A stretch of DNA of 64,000 nt from Zea mays. Taxonomy: Eukaryota > Streptophyta > Magnoliopsida > Poales > Poaceae. Each line of letters starts with the position of its first letter. Position 1 is the stretch's first letter. The notes under the pieces are model-generated. The model saw only the letters and a program-made list of their open reading frames with translations. It had not been told where the DNA came from and ran no database searches. Positions 11,999 through 21,276 of this stretch are shown here, piece after piece. Made by a program: the position numbers and the translations under genes. The stretch covers positions 226,443,034-226,507,033 of the forward strand of contig NC_050097.1 in NCBI RefSeq assembly GCF_902167145.1, in the 5' to 3' direction.

Positions 11999-13630
11999 TG
12001 AAAGTCGCCTAGAGGGGGGGGTGAATAGGCGGAACCTGAAAATTAAAACTTTATCCCCCAACTAGATCCCTTGATTAGTGGTTAGAACAAGATGAACAAT
12101 TATCGGAGTATAAAAACTAAGTTCTTGCTAGTAAAGAGTATAGCTTTCAAATAATGCGGAAGTGATAAATCAATACAACTAATAAGTCTATGATAATAAA
12201 GCAAGAAAGCTTAGATGAAAAGAGCACTAACTCAAGTTCTTTCTTGCGGAGCGTTGCTTCACTTAAATGAGAGTTTAACTTGAAGCAACACCAAATGATA
12301 TGAGTAAAGAATAGTGCAAGAGAACTTAGAGTAAGGGAAAGCAAACAAATCACGAGCAAAAGCACAATGAACACGGGTGATTTGTTTTACCGAGGTTCGG
12401 CCCTCGAAGGCCTAGTCCCCGTTGAGGAGTCCACTTAAGGACGGGTCTTTTTCAACCCTTTCCCTCTTTCCCGATCACACAAGGATCGGCGAGCTCTTCT
12501 TCTTCTCAAAGATCACTCTCGATCCCACAAGGACCACCACAATCTTTGGTGTCTCTTGCTAGCTTTTACAAGCCTCCAACACTTTGGAGGAAGTTCGAAT
12601 GGGAGTCAAAAACTCCACGCGCAAATGAACACAAAGATGTAGCACACACTATCTCTCAATGAATCTCACAAGGCGCTAGGGCTAAACTCAATTGAGTAGC
12701 TCTCAATTGCTTGCTCTCTCTTTTGTGGCACTTGTGTTGGTTGTAGTGGACTAAATCTTGTGTATAGGATGGATCAATGAATATAGGTGGTTGGGAGGGC
12801 TTGAGTATGTCAACTATGTGACTTGGAATGTTGCTTGGGCTCCCTCTCCTTGAAGTGGACGGTTGGAGTGGTATTTATAGCCCTCAACTATCCATATAGC
12901 CGTTGGGGCGCATCTGCCAGGAATTGCACTGGCGGACGGTCCGCGGCTAGGGCCCGGACGGTCCGCGACCCTCCAACGGTCGATTCTGACATCTTCAACG
13001 GATACTTCTGACAGATCAACGGCTAGATCAACGGCTATCTGCCTTGGTGACACCACGCGGACGGTCCGCCCTTGGTCCCGGACGGTCCGCGCCAGCTCTA
13101 TAATTCCTTTTGCTCAACTTGTCACCTTCGGGCTGAACCAGGTCTTCACATGCGGACTGTCCGCGAATTATAGCCGGACGGTCCGCACGTTGTAGCTGGA
13201 CGGTCCGCGGTTTAGTCGGACTGTCCCTGATTTGTAGTTCCTGGTCGAAGTCAACTCGGTGTCGCGGACGGTCCGCCGCAAGGGCCCGGACGGTCCGCGT
13301 GTGGTCTCAGACGGTGCTTGCTCTTCCATCGGACGGTCCGCAGCACAGACTTGGATTTTTGCATTGGTTCTGGCCGAGTGACATCCTCGTGTCGCGGACG
13401 GTCCGCCGCAAGGGCCCGGACGGTCCGCGCTTGGCCTGTTTTTCCAAAAAGCTTCTCCTGTCCGGAATAATCTACGGTATTCCGGACAGTCGAATTAGAA
13501 TAGTTGTAGATGAACCTTTGGCCCCTGTAGAGCATATAATCTAGAGCAAACTAGTTAGTCCAATTATTTGTGTTAGGCAATTCAACCACCAAAATCATTT
13601 AGGAAAAGGTTTGAGCCTATTTCCCTTTCA
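11999..13630 (-). repeat. Sirevirus 5' LTR (right copy)
   Basis: The partner of 4781-6412, same length and apparently identical. As the upstream LTR in minus orientation it should carry the element promoter. GCGGACGGTCCGC palindromes lie at about 12930-13430. Confidence 0.95.
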
Positions 13631-13716
13631 ACAGTCTCTGCTGAAAAACTAGTATATTAAACAGTAGTGAACAGTGGCGAAAACTGCAGATGGGCATTTG
13701 AGATCTGGTGGGGGAT

Positions 13717-14578
13717 TGTTAGGATTTATGGGCTTGGCCCAATTAAGAATTTCTAATAATTCCAGGAAAATCTCAAAAGCCCATATAAGTGGATGGCAAA
13801 GGGATAGGTGGAACCAATAGCACCATATTGCTAGCTCTTGTGGAGTAGAGCTAGCTTAAATATGGAAGCCACACTCACTCACCAAGTCATGGATGAGAGG
13901 AGAGAGTGTGGAGAGCCACACGCGCGCGCGCGCTCGCCTCGCCTGGCCTGGCCTGGCCTGGGCGGGGCGAAGGGCGCGGGCGCACGACATGCGCGTGAAT
14001 GGTCCGCCGAAATCCAGCCCCTCGCCTTGCGGGGGCGCGACTACCTTTTGCCGTTTGATTTTTTGGTTTCTTGGCTGTTACGCTTATTCTAACCGATCGC
14101 TACAAAATCTCAACTGATTGCGAGATTTTCGTGGGCGGATAAGCACGGGGGTCGCGGACTCGGCCCTATAAAAGGAGCCCGGCAGCCAGCCTCCAAATTC
14201 ATCCCCAGATCCCAGTTCGCTTTCGCCTCTCTTCATAGCTGAGCCGCCTTTTAGTTCCCTTCGTCCCGACCGCAGAGGTGCATCTGCGATCAGGAGAGCA
14301 GGTCTCCGGAACCCTTCGTCTTCTAGATCCTGCACCGGGAGAGGGCGAATAAGGTTTTTGGGAAGCGTCTTCACGTGACTGCTCGTGATCTGCTGATCTC
14401 GTCGACCCTGCTGATTTCGCTACTTCGACATCGTCGACCCTGCTGATTCCGGCGCGTGCCATCGATCAGTAAGTCTAATCAGTACGCATCATCTGATTTG
14501 GCTTGTTATTTCAGTGCTTGTGATTTTGTCATGATTTATATTCGGAATTTAAACTGGAATTTGTCTAATTATTCAACA
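13717..14578 (+). repeat. Copia 3' LTR (862 bp, complete)
   Basis: It starts TGTTAGGATT and ends ATTCAACA, with TGTT/AACA inverted termini. It contains a short CG run near 13920, four tandem CCTGG units near 13938-13958 and a TATA box at 14167. The last 381 bases match the window start. Confidence 0.93.
14167..14174 (+). promoter_or_regulatory. TATA box of the copia LTR
   Basis: CTATAAAAGG lies in a GC-rich context about 25-30 bases before the position where the truncated 5' LTR begins. It is the likely core promoter of the LTR; the start site is inferred. Confidence 0.65.
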
Positions 14579-15106
14579 TGGTCGTATTCGACCGGATCGT
14601 ATCGGACGTACGTGGAGCCCAAGCAACAGTAGCACTGGGGCGTCGAGGCAGTGTGTGCGAGCGTGACACGGTCGCGCAATGGGTCAGCGGTCACTTGAGT
14701 GCAGAGGGAGTGCCGGTCTGCCGGTTGCCCTGCTCGTGCTTCGGCAGAGTTTGGCTGGGTGGGAGGACTGGGACAAGCAGGTGCGTCCGCGGTGGGCGGC
14801 AGCCAGCCAAGGGCGCGAGTCGTCACCGCGCCTCGAGATCGGATCCCAATGGATCACAGGCGGAGGTGGATTTTCCACTCCATCCCCCAGCGCAGCGGTG
14901 CTCGCTGCAGCTGCTGCGGTATGTTGCTGTCCACTCTAATTTCAAGTATGCTCGGTTTTAAGTCGATAAATCGACCAATTTAACTGATTAATCCGGTTTC
15001 TAAACCGATAAACCGGCTGCAAAGACGGGAAACCGAGCCCTCTTTTTTGTAAAATAAAACTCATCATGCGTACGAAAATTCACAAGTCCAATACAGCCTA
15101 TTAGCT
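14579..15106. other. Flanking DNA, no recognised gene
   Basis: A GC-rich part (to about 14930) has an open 127-codon frame with no recognisable motif; it is followed by AT-rich sequence with GATAAACCGG-like repeats. I see nothing that supports a gene. Confidence 0.5.
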
Positions 15107-15233
15107 TTATGCCCTGGAATCGTCTTAGTATGTAACCACTTAGCCTGTTGGTTACCAACGAAATGGACCACATTCTTAGGCTATCTGCACTCATGAACTG
15201 TAAACGATACGCTATCCAGATTCGGTTTCATTT
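15107..15233 (+). repeat. Tandem duplication, copy 1
   Basis: These 127 bases match 15659-15785 with a handful of differences and no net length change. The copy includes the first about 60 bases of the MITE that is complete at 15731-16100. Confidence 0.85.
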
Positions 15234-15248
15234 AGGCTGTTAGCTTTA

Positions 15249-15658
15249 GGCTGTCCGCAGTCGCATTTCGGAAGGCAACTCTAAAGCTATAAAGTAATCG
15301 TATAGGGTAAAAATATGCTGCAGTGGTGTACTGGAAAGCTAACTCTAAATTTGCATGTAACTTCGAGAACCCTAAATACAGCGTACGCTTCCATCCAACT
15401 CGAAAATCTCTCTCCTCGCATGGGTGGCCTGTCCGTAGCAGCATGGCCAAGGTGGGACCGCGGAAGGCAGTTGGGTACTTGGGTGTGGATAGAAAAGTGA
15501 TGGAAATAAATAATAAAATATGTGGTAGTTGGTATAGGGTAGATATATAGAGTAATTGTGACCGCGGAGAATTGTTGGATAGAGTAAAAAACCTCGCTAA
15601 CCAGGATGGAATATTCCTTTTAGGGTAGAGAAATAGGGTAGTATGAGTGCGGATAGCC
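15249..15658. mobile_element. Tourist/PIF-like MITE
   Basis: A 410-bp non-coding element with inverted ends (GGCTGTCCGCAGTCG versus GGCTATCCGCACTCA) and a 3-bp TTA target duplication at 15246-15248 and 15659-15661. The ends and duplication point to the PIF/Harbinger superfamily. Confidence 0.7.
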
Positions 15659-15785
15659 TTATGCCCTGAATCGGTCTCAGTATGTAACCACTTAGCCTGT
15701 TGGTTACCAACGAAATGGACCACATTCTTAGCCTATCTGCACTCATGAACTGTAAACGATACGCTATCCAAATTCGGTTTCATTT
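15659..15785 (+). repeat. Tandem duplication, copy 2
   Basis: This is the second copy of 15107-15233. It starts exactly at the right edge of the MITE at 15249-15658, so the MITE inserted into the already duplicated sequence. Confidence 0.85.
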
Positions 15786-16100
15786 CCAGTAAAAATACGC
15801 CGCAGCCACGGTCCTTATCTAGTACTGTAAACTTGAGCATGCAAGAGAACCGCTATATCCAGCGTCGTACGAAGCTCCTGCGCTATGCACTGCACGCGTG
15901 AGATATAAAAATATTCCTATGCACTGCACATGTACGGTAGAGAATTCAAAAATGATAGAATATATAAAAGTTGGTACATGGTTGAGATATAGAGTAAATA
16001 TGACTGCGGATGATTATGGTATAGAGTAAAGAAATTTATTGACAAGGACAGAATATTCCTTTTAGAGTACAAATTTAGAGTTGTATGAGTACGGATAGCC
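15731..16100. mobile_element. Second Tourist-like MITE, related to 15249-15658
   Basis: The left end GCCTATCTGCACTCATG and the right end (reverse complement GGCTATCCGTACTCATA) form imperfect inverted termini flanked by TTA (15728-15730 and 16101-16103). The right ends of the two MITEs are clearly similar; the interiors differ. Confidence 0.6.
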
Positions 16101-16198
16101 TTACATGCCTTTGAAGACATGCCCTTGTCAATCATTTGTTAGACCATGTGTGACTTCTCTTCTAGAAGGCGTTCTCCTAAACATACCAGGAATATCAT

Positions 16199-17160
16199 TG
16201 TCGGTGTTTCGAATCTCGCTCCGACAAGTAAATTTGTTGTGCGCGTTCTAGGCTTCGAACGGTGTGCATGGTAGGCGCAAGATTTATACTGGTCATCGGC
16301 GGCTTGCGCTACCTGCACGATTGATGATCAAAACTCATAGTAGGGGTTACAAGCGGATGAGAGAGGCAGGAGAGGCTCCCAAGTCTCTTATTCGTGGTGG
16401 AGGTGGTTACAAAGTGGAGTCCTAGCTAAGTCTTGGCTTGCGGTGGGGCTCCGGCCTCTAGGTCCTCCTCCTATTCGTCGGTCCTTTTGGGTGTCTTCTT
16501 GTTTGGGGTCCATCCTTGTGTCCATCGTGTGTCTGGATCCTTTAGACCGGCCTCCAGCCTCCTTTTATAGGCCAAGGAGGGGGTGGCCAGTGGTGGCTTC
16601 CTTAGGAAGGAGCTACCAGGCGATGGTGAAACTGAGTGTTCTACCATGAGGTAAAGTCATGCGTGCTCGTAGTCACCTGGCTGTCTCGTACTCTTTATGG
16701 TGGGTGACGCGAGCAGCGTGGGGCCAGAGCGCCATCATTCGGGCTATACCGACCCCTAGCCTTCGTAGCCTGGGGCTCGGTGTGGTTCGTCGTGTTGTGC
16801 CCTACCAGAGGTCTACGCACTCAGACCTAGTCCTGGTAGGTCATGAGTGTGACGTAGGTTGGGGTGTGCGGGCCATAAATGTGCAGCAGTCCGAGCGATT
16901 CCTAGGTCATGAGTGCTCTATGATCCGAGGGGCTCGTAGGCTATGAGTAGGAGGTGGACCGACGCCTCTATTGTGGCTCGGCGCCAAGCACAGTTAAGCG
17001 GCCAATCACATATGACGGGTTGGTCTTGAGCGAGACGAGGGATCCACTCGAGTGGTTCCCTCCGGGACGCCGGACGCCCCTATTAGGCTCCGCCGCTCCC
17101 AACCCTGAGCTCGGTGCCACGAAGTTCGTCCGGGGGTGGGTCGTTCCGGGGTAAATGCTA
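16199..17160 (-). mobile_element. Degenerate LTR remnant (gypsy-like), uncertain extent
   Basis: At 16199 the sequence TGTCGGTGTTTCGAA is the reverse complement of a common grass gypsy LTR terminus (TTCGAAACACCGACA). The following kilobase is GC-rich and non-coding with typical LTR words such as GATTTATACTGG. I could not find the other end or a target duplication. Confidence 0.4.
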
Positions 17161-17454
17161 CCTGTCTCTTCCAGCTAACTGACGGGCCCCAGTGGCAACC
17201 ATGTGAAAGTGCATCTAGCCTTTTTATGGGTTCCCGCGAGATTAGAGGAATAAACATGCGAGGAGATATGAGTTTAATCGCCTGATCTGATCTATTCGCG
17301 GACCATCCACGCCTATGGGCGACCGTTCGGTCCTTAGGGCCAGACCGTTCAGCCGTGCCCCATGCCACAAATGGTGCTCAACGTATATCCTGTTAGGATT
17401 CTTATGATCATATATGCTCTTAGAAACATGAGTTGTAATAATAGGCTAGGATTA

Positions 17455-17944
17455 TCATTGGTATAGATAAGTTTTCCCTCTTTGACGAGTATCCAGGTTA
17501 TAGCACTCGGCAAAGATGACACACCGGGACACTGGTAAAGTTTTTTTGCCGAGTGTTATGGCGTCGACACTCGGCAAAGAAGCAACCTTAACCGAGTGCC
17601 TCCTAGTACACTCGACAAAGGTGCTGACAAAGGGGCCGCTGGTGACATCGTTGCCGAGTGCTAGTCTGGCGGACACTCGGCAAAGAGGGAAACTTTACCG
17701 AGTGTCACCTAATACGCTCGGCAAAGGGATACTCTTTGCCGAGGGGCTCCGTTGCCGTTATCTAGTGTCGTGACGGCGACTTTTCTTTACCGAGTACCGA
17801 TTTACACTCGAGTGCCAGATAAAAAGTACTCGACAAAGAAGCCGTTGTCGATGTACAATTCGTCAATCTTTTTTTACCGAGTGTCACAGCATTCGCCAAG
17901 TGTTTTATAGGCTTTGCCGAGTGTATTAGCTGATTCCGGTATTG
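17455..17944. mobile_element. Truncated, decayed CACTA terminus
   Basis: About nine copies of CTTTGCCGAGTG or its complement lie here, many mutated. The right end reads GATTCCGGTATTG, a decayed form of the GATTCCGGTAGTG terminus of the other CACTA elements in this window. The left CACTA end is missing. Confidence 0.7.
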
Positions 17945-18334
17945 AACAGTCCTAGTCGTATAATGTTAGGATTTTTATGATCATCATATACTCTTAGGAT
18001 TCTGTTGTACGCTAGGCTATATGAGTAAAAACTTTTTCTGTACTTTTAATCATGCAATCAACAAGTATATCCATTTAGTTGGCGGAGTTTAGGTATGGAT
18101 ACTTCTCCGTATAGTACCTCCGATTTCTTAATTTCGAACGATACTTCTGGAGACTTTTATATATGAATATTAACTCTGTATCATCAACCTCATCGTCGTT
18201 GATGACCGCGAAGAGGAAAGTAGACGTTCAACTTGAGGATCAAGGGTTGGGGGTGCTGAATTCGAAGCCAGCATTATTCATGTTCTTCCATTGATTCAAA
18301 TGCGTCCTGGTTTACTTGCATTGTACAACGTTAG
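17945..18334. other. Flanking DNA with a degenerate repeat of 17388-17460
   Basis: The segment near 17957-18030 (TGTTAGGATTTTTATGATC and on) is a diverged direct copy of 17388-17460, so the CACTA remnant is bracketed by similar sequences. Nothing coding is seen. Confidence 0.5.
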
Positions 18335-18462
18335 GGGGCTGTTTGGTTGGCTGCCTAAGGCGCCACAATGTGCCTAACTTTTCCGTCTAAGGTTAGTTCT
18401 CCAATTCGAGCGACTAAACTTAGCCAGATTGTAGCGCCTTAGGTAGGAAACCAAACAACCCC
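18335..18462. mobile_element. 128-bp MITE (Tourist/hAT-like termini)
   Basis: The ends GGGGCTGTTTGGTT and AACCAAACAACCCC are inverted repeats, the next bases (CTGCCTAAGGCGC versus GCGCCTTAGGTAG) are also inverted, and TAG flanks both sides. It is small, non-coding and foldback. Confidence 0.75.
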
Positions 18463-18986
18463 TAGATCTTACAACAGACCCAAGTCCTCTTAGATTTGGT
18501 TTGTGGACTTGTATGCTCAACACAGCTATATATGTTTATCTCGGCTACGTCGGCTAAAGCTACTAAAAGAAAAAAAAATGTAGAAATACTTCGATATAAT
18601 TTTATTTTTGGTTCTTTTTACCTGTCTCCAGTAGAGTAGAGTAGAGTACAGTAGACTGTGTAAAATAGGAGATAGATCTGACGAAGATGGCTAAAAAAAA
18701 GAAAACCTACGTTTCTAGAAGCATTGGTTCCCTAGCCCCGAATTTTTTGTTTTTGAGTCCTTTTTGTGTTAAAAATTTCCAATTAGACCCCCAGAAAACT
18801 TAAATGCAATTTTGGACCCATTTCTCGGCGCCATGGGCTATGGCGCCGAGTTTACACATCTCGGCGCCATAGATCTTGGCGCCGAGCTACCTGCCGCGCT
18901 GTTGTCCACGAGCTGACGCGGCGTCGACGTGGAACCGAGCTCGGCGCCAAGATCTATGGCGCCGAGCTCGAATATATAACCACAAA

Positions 18987-19058
18987 GCTTGTCTAGCTTA
19001 GTTGGCAGAGCGCAAGGCTCTTAACCTTAAGGTCGTGGGTTCGAGCCCCACCGTGAAC
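18987..19058 (+). tRNA. tRNA-Lys(CUU)-like sequence, degenerate, in MULE left arm
   Basis: About 72 bases resemble plant tRNA-Lys: D-arm TAGCTTAGTTGG (A box), anticodon loop CTCTTAA with CUU, and T-arm GTGGGTTCGAGCCCCAC (intact B box). The acceptor stem is damaged (5' GCTTGTC against 3' CGTGAAC has two or more mismatches), so a functional tRNA is doubtful, though the internal Pol III promoter boxes look usable. Confidence 0.6.
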
Positions 19059-19719
19059 ATATTTTTTTGTCTTTGTCACTGATTTGTTTTTTTATTGTCC
19101 AGATTTTTTCGTTTATGCCGCTGATTTATCCGTGCGTTCAATATTTTTTGTCTTTGTCACATTTTTTTTTCTGCAGTTCCTAGATTATGTGTTGTGTCTC
19201 TGTCGTCATGCATGCTTACTCATCTGCACTGGCTGGCTGCAGAAACCTTAATTATTAGCTTTTTTTTCTCTGGATGCATGGATCGACGACACTGCAGGGC
19301 TAACACACAAATCATGCATGTGCACAGTACACTGATGGATATGCATGGATCGGATGGAGAGTGATGCTACTAACTAGTTGATGGAATGGAAGAGCTATCA
19401 ACCGATCAGTGATGGTCTAGTTTTGCAGCAGTAGTTCATCAGAATTCATTCAATTCAAAAGGGAGGGAAAAGGATGAACAGCTAGCTTACAAATAATACA
19501 CTAGTACGTAGCTAGCTAGTGCACCAATTAGTGGAGTCTGAGGCGGGAAGCATCGAATTAAAAAGCACGGACAAATCAGCGGCATAAAAAAAAAATCTGG
19601 ACAATAAAAAATAAATCAGTGACAAAGACAAAAAATATTGAACGCACCGATAAATCAGCGGCATAAACAAAAAAATCTGGACAATAAAAAATAAATCAGT
19701 GACAAAGACAAAAAAATAT

Positions 19720-19791
19720 GTTTACGGTGAGGCTCAAACCCACGACCTTAAGGTTAAGAGCCTTGCGCTCTGCCAACTGAGCTAGACAAGC
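19720..19791 (-). tRNA. tRNA-Lys(CUU)-like sequence, degenerate, in MULE right arm
   Basis: This is the inverted counterpart of 18987-19058. The A box TAGCTCAGTTGG is closer to the canonical form, but the B box is altered (GGTTTGAGCCT) and the acceptor stem mismatched. It is best read as a tRNA-derived relic carried by the element. Confidence 0.55.
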
Positions 19792-20050
19792 TTTGTGGTT
19801 ATATATTCGAGCTCGGCGCCATAGATCTTGGCGCCGAGCTCGGTGCCACGTCGACGCCGCGTCAGCTCGTAGACAACAGCGCGACAGGTAGCTCGGCGCC
19901 AAGATCTATGACGCCGAGATGTGTAAACTCGGCGCCATAGCTCATGGCGCCGAGAAATGGGTCCAAAATTGCATTTAAGTTTTCTGGGGGTCTAATTGGA
20001 AATTTTTGACACAAAAAGGACTCAAAAACAAAAAAATCGGTCCCTAGCCC

Positions 20051-20397
20051 ATCCATCTGTGGTGCCCATGCACCCTACCTTGCTTGGTTGTCGTCTTGCT
20101 CCCACTTACAGCTGTTGATGGTGCGTCCTTATCCGCCTATGCTGACTGCGCTTTCCTCTTCCTCGTCGTCATGCGCTAACGTGGGACCGTGTATAGCAGG
20201 CCGGCCCGTACCCTAATCATCGTGTCGGTTTCCAGTACTGTTCCTTGTTGAGATGAGATCGGCTGACTCTGCAACTGACTGAAATATCAGGGCACTCGTA
20301 CTGACGATGCTTGGTGCCGAACAGACACCTCTTGCTGCACTGCACGGCTGAGCTACCTAGCCGGCCCCGGACCGGTCCCATGTACTGTGCATTTCGT
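20051..20397. other. Flanking DNA, nothing recognised
   Basis: Moderately GC-rich sequence between the MULE-like element and the CACTA element. I see no frame, motif or repeat I can support. Confidence 0.5.
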
Positions 20398-20439
20398 CAC
20401 TACCGGAATCAATAGCTTCGCTTTCGTCAGTACCGGAAT

Positions 20440-20995
20440 CAATAGCTTCGCCGAGTGCCGGAAGCACTCGGCGAAGCCTTAAAAACACTCGGCAAAGGCT
20501 TTGCCGAGTGTAACACTCGGCAAAAAAGGCTCGGCAAATAGTGCATCGGCAAAGACTTCTTTGCCGAGTACTTTTTCTCGGGCACTCGGCAAATATCTTT
20601 GCCGAGTGTCAGGGAGCACTCGGCAAAGAAAAGTGACCGTTACGGCGCCGGTTGACGGAGACGGCGGCTTTGCCGAGTGTCAACGGTGACACTCGGCAAA
20701 GAAGATATCTTTGCCGAGTGTCCTCCTGGCAGCACTCGGCAAATCCGCCTTCTTTGCCGAGTGCCATTTGGGACACTCGGCAAAGAGCCCGCCAGGGAGG
20801 GTCCCCATGTCAGGCTCTTTGCCGAGTGTCCCAGTTGGCACTCGGCAAAGCCGACCTCTTTGCCGAGTGCCAGCGACATAACACTCGGCAAAGAACCTAA
20901 GCCGGTGCCCAGGTCTGTGCTCTTTGCCGAGTGTTATGACCCAGACACTCGGCAAAGAGCCTCTTTGCCGAGTGTTACACTCGGCAAAGTGACCA
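20440..20995. repeat. CACTA left subterminal repeats
   Basis: About 20 copies of CTTTGCCGAGTG or its complement occur in both orientations, often paired as short palindromes. In En/Spm such repeats bind the element's own transposition protein; here that role is inferred. Confidence 0.85.
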
Positions 20996-21276
20996 GTATG
21001 TACCTTTTTTATTTGTTTTTTGTTTTCCATCCACACAAACAGAAGATATCACATATATATCACATATATACATCACAGATATCATCACAGACATAAATAG
21101 GCAGCACAAACATAAAACCGTGACCACAAACATAAATATCCATCACAAACATAAGTGTTCAACACAAGTATTAAACACAAACATAAGTCTCAAACGTCGC
21201 AAGCTCTCACATAAGTATCAAACAGAAACATAAGTATTATACATAAGTTCTGAAGTCTAAAACAATGACTCATGGA

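Larger units (their letters stand above)
4781..13630 (-). mobile_element. Sirevirus-type copia retrotransposon lacking pol, nested in the copia 3' UTR
   Basis: This 8850-bp element has 1632-bp LTRs at 4781-6412 and 11999-13630 and a 5-bp target duplication ACAGT at 4776-4780 and 13631-13635. Orientation is minus: the primer-binding site sits at 11985-11996 and the purine tract at 6413-6428. It carries a Gag frame but no protease, integrase or reverse transcriptase, so it would need proteins in trans. The two LTRs look identical by inspection and keep a constant 7218-base offset, implying very recent insertion. Long LTRs, U3 palindromes and repeated CTCCCCC tracts fit the Sirevirus lineage. 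Confidence 0.9.
1..14578 (+). mobile_element. Ty1/copia LTR retrotransposon (5' end cut by window edge), host of a nested Sirevirus
   Basis: Bases 1-381 repeat as 14198-14578, which defines the 5' LTR (partial) and 3' LTR of one element. A full gag-pol frame lies between them. The visible 5' LTR differs from its partner at one base that I could find (C near 178 versus T near 14375), so the insertion looks young. The 3' LTR begins TGTTAGG and ends TTCAACA. A G-rich tract just before 13717 serves as polypurine tract. The left flank is outside the window, so the target duplication cannot be verified; the right flank starts TGGTC. A second element occupies 4781-13630. Confidence 0.9.
18739..20040. 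mobile_element. MULE-like element with long inverted arms containing tRNA-Lys-like sequences
   Basis: A 1302-bp element is flanked by the 10-bp direct repeat TCCCTAGCCC (18729-18738 and 20041-20050), the target-duplication length of Mutator-like elements. The arms, roughly 18739-19180 and 19600-20040, are inverted copies starting CGAATTTTTTG and CCGATTTTTTTG. Each arm contains short palindromes built on CTCGGCGCCA/TGGCGCCGAG and a tRNA-Lys-like segment. The centre has no coding frame. The right arm carries an internal tandem duplication (about 19568-19640 and 19650-19717). Confidence 0.75.

Noticed and set aside
14578..14961. 127-codon plus-strand frame just right of the copia LTR
   Set aside because: Overlapping frames on both strands are equally open in GC-rich DNA; no motif, and the start codon overlaps the LTR end.
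15232..15723. 163-codon minus-strand frame
   Set aside because: It spans a MITE and its flanking duplication; hydrophobic filler with no recognisable protein.
18987..19160. tRNA-derived SINE
   Set aside because: No poly-A tail or independent target duplication; the tRNA-like part is embedded in the arms of an element with its own 10-bp duplication.
18987..19791. Functional tRNA-Lys genes
   Set aside because: Acceptor stems are mismatched in both copies and they sit symmetrically in transposon arms; treated as tRNA-like relics.
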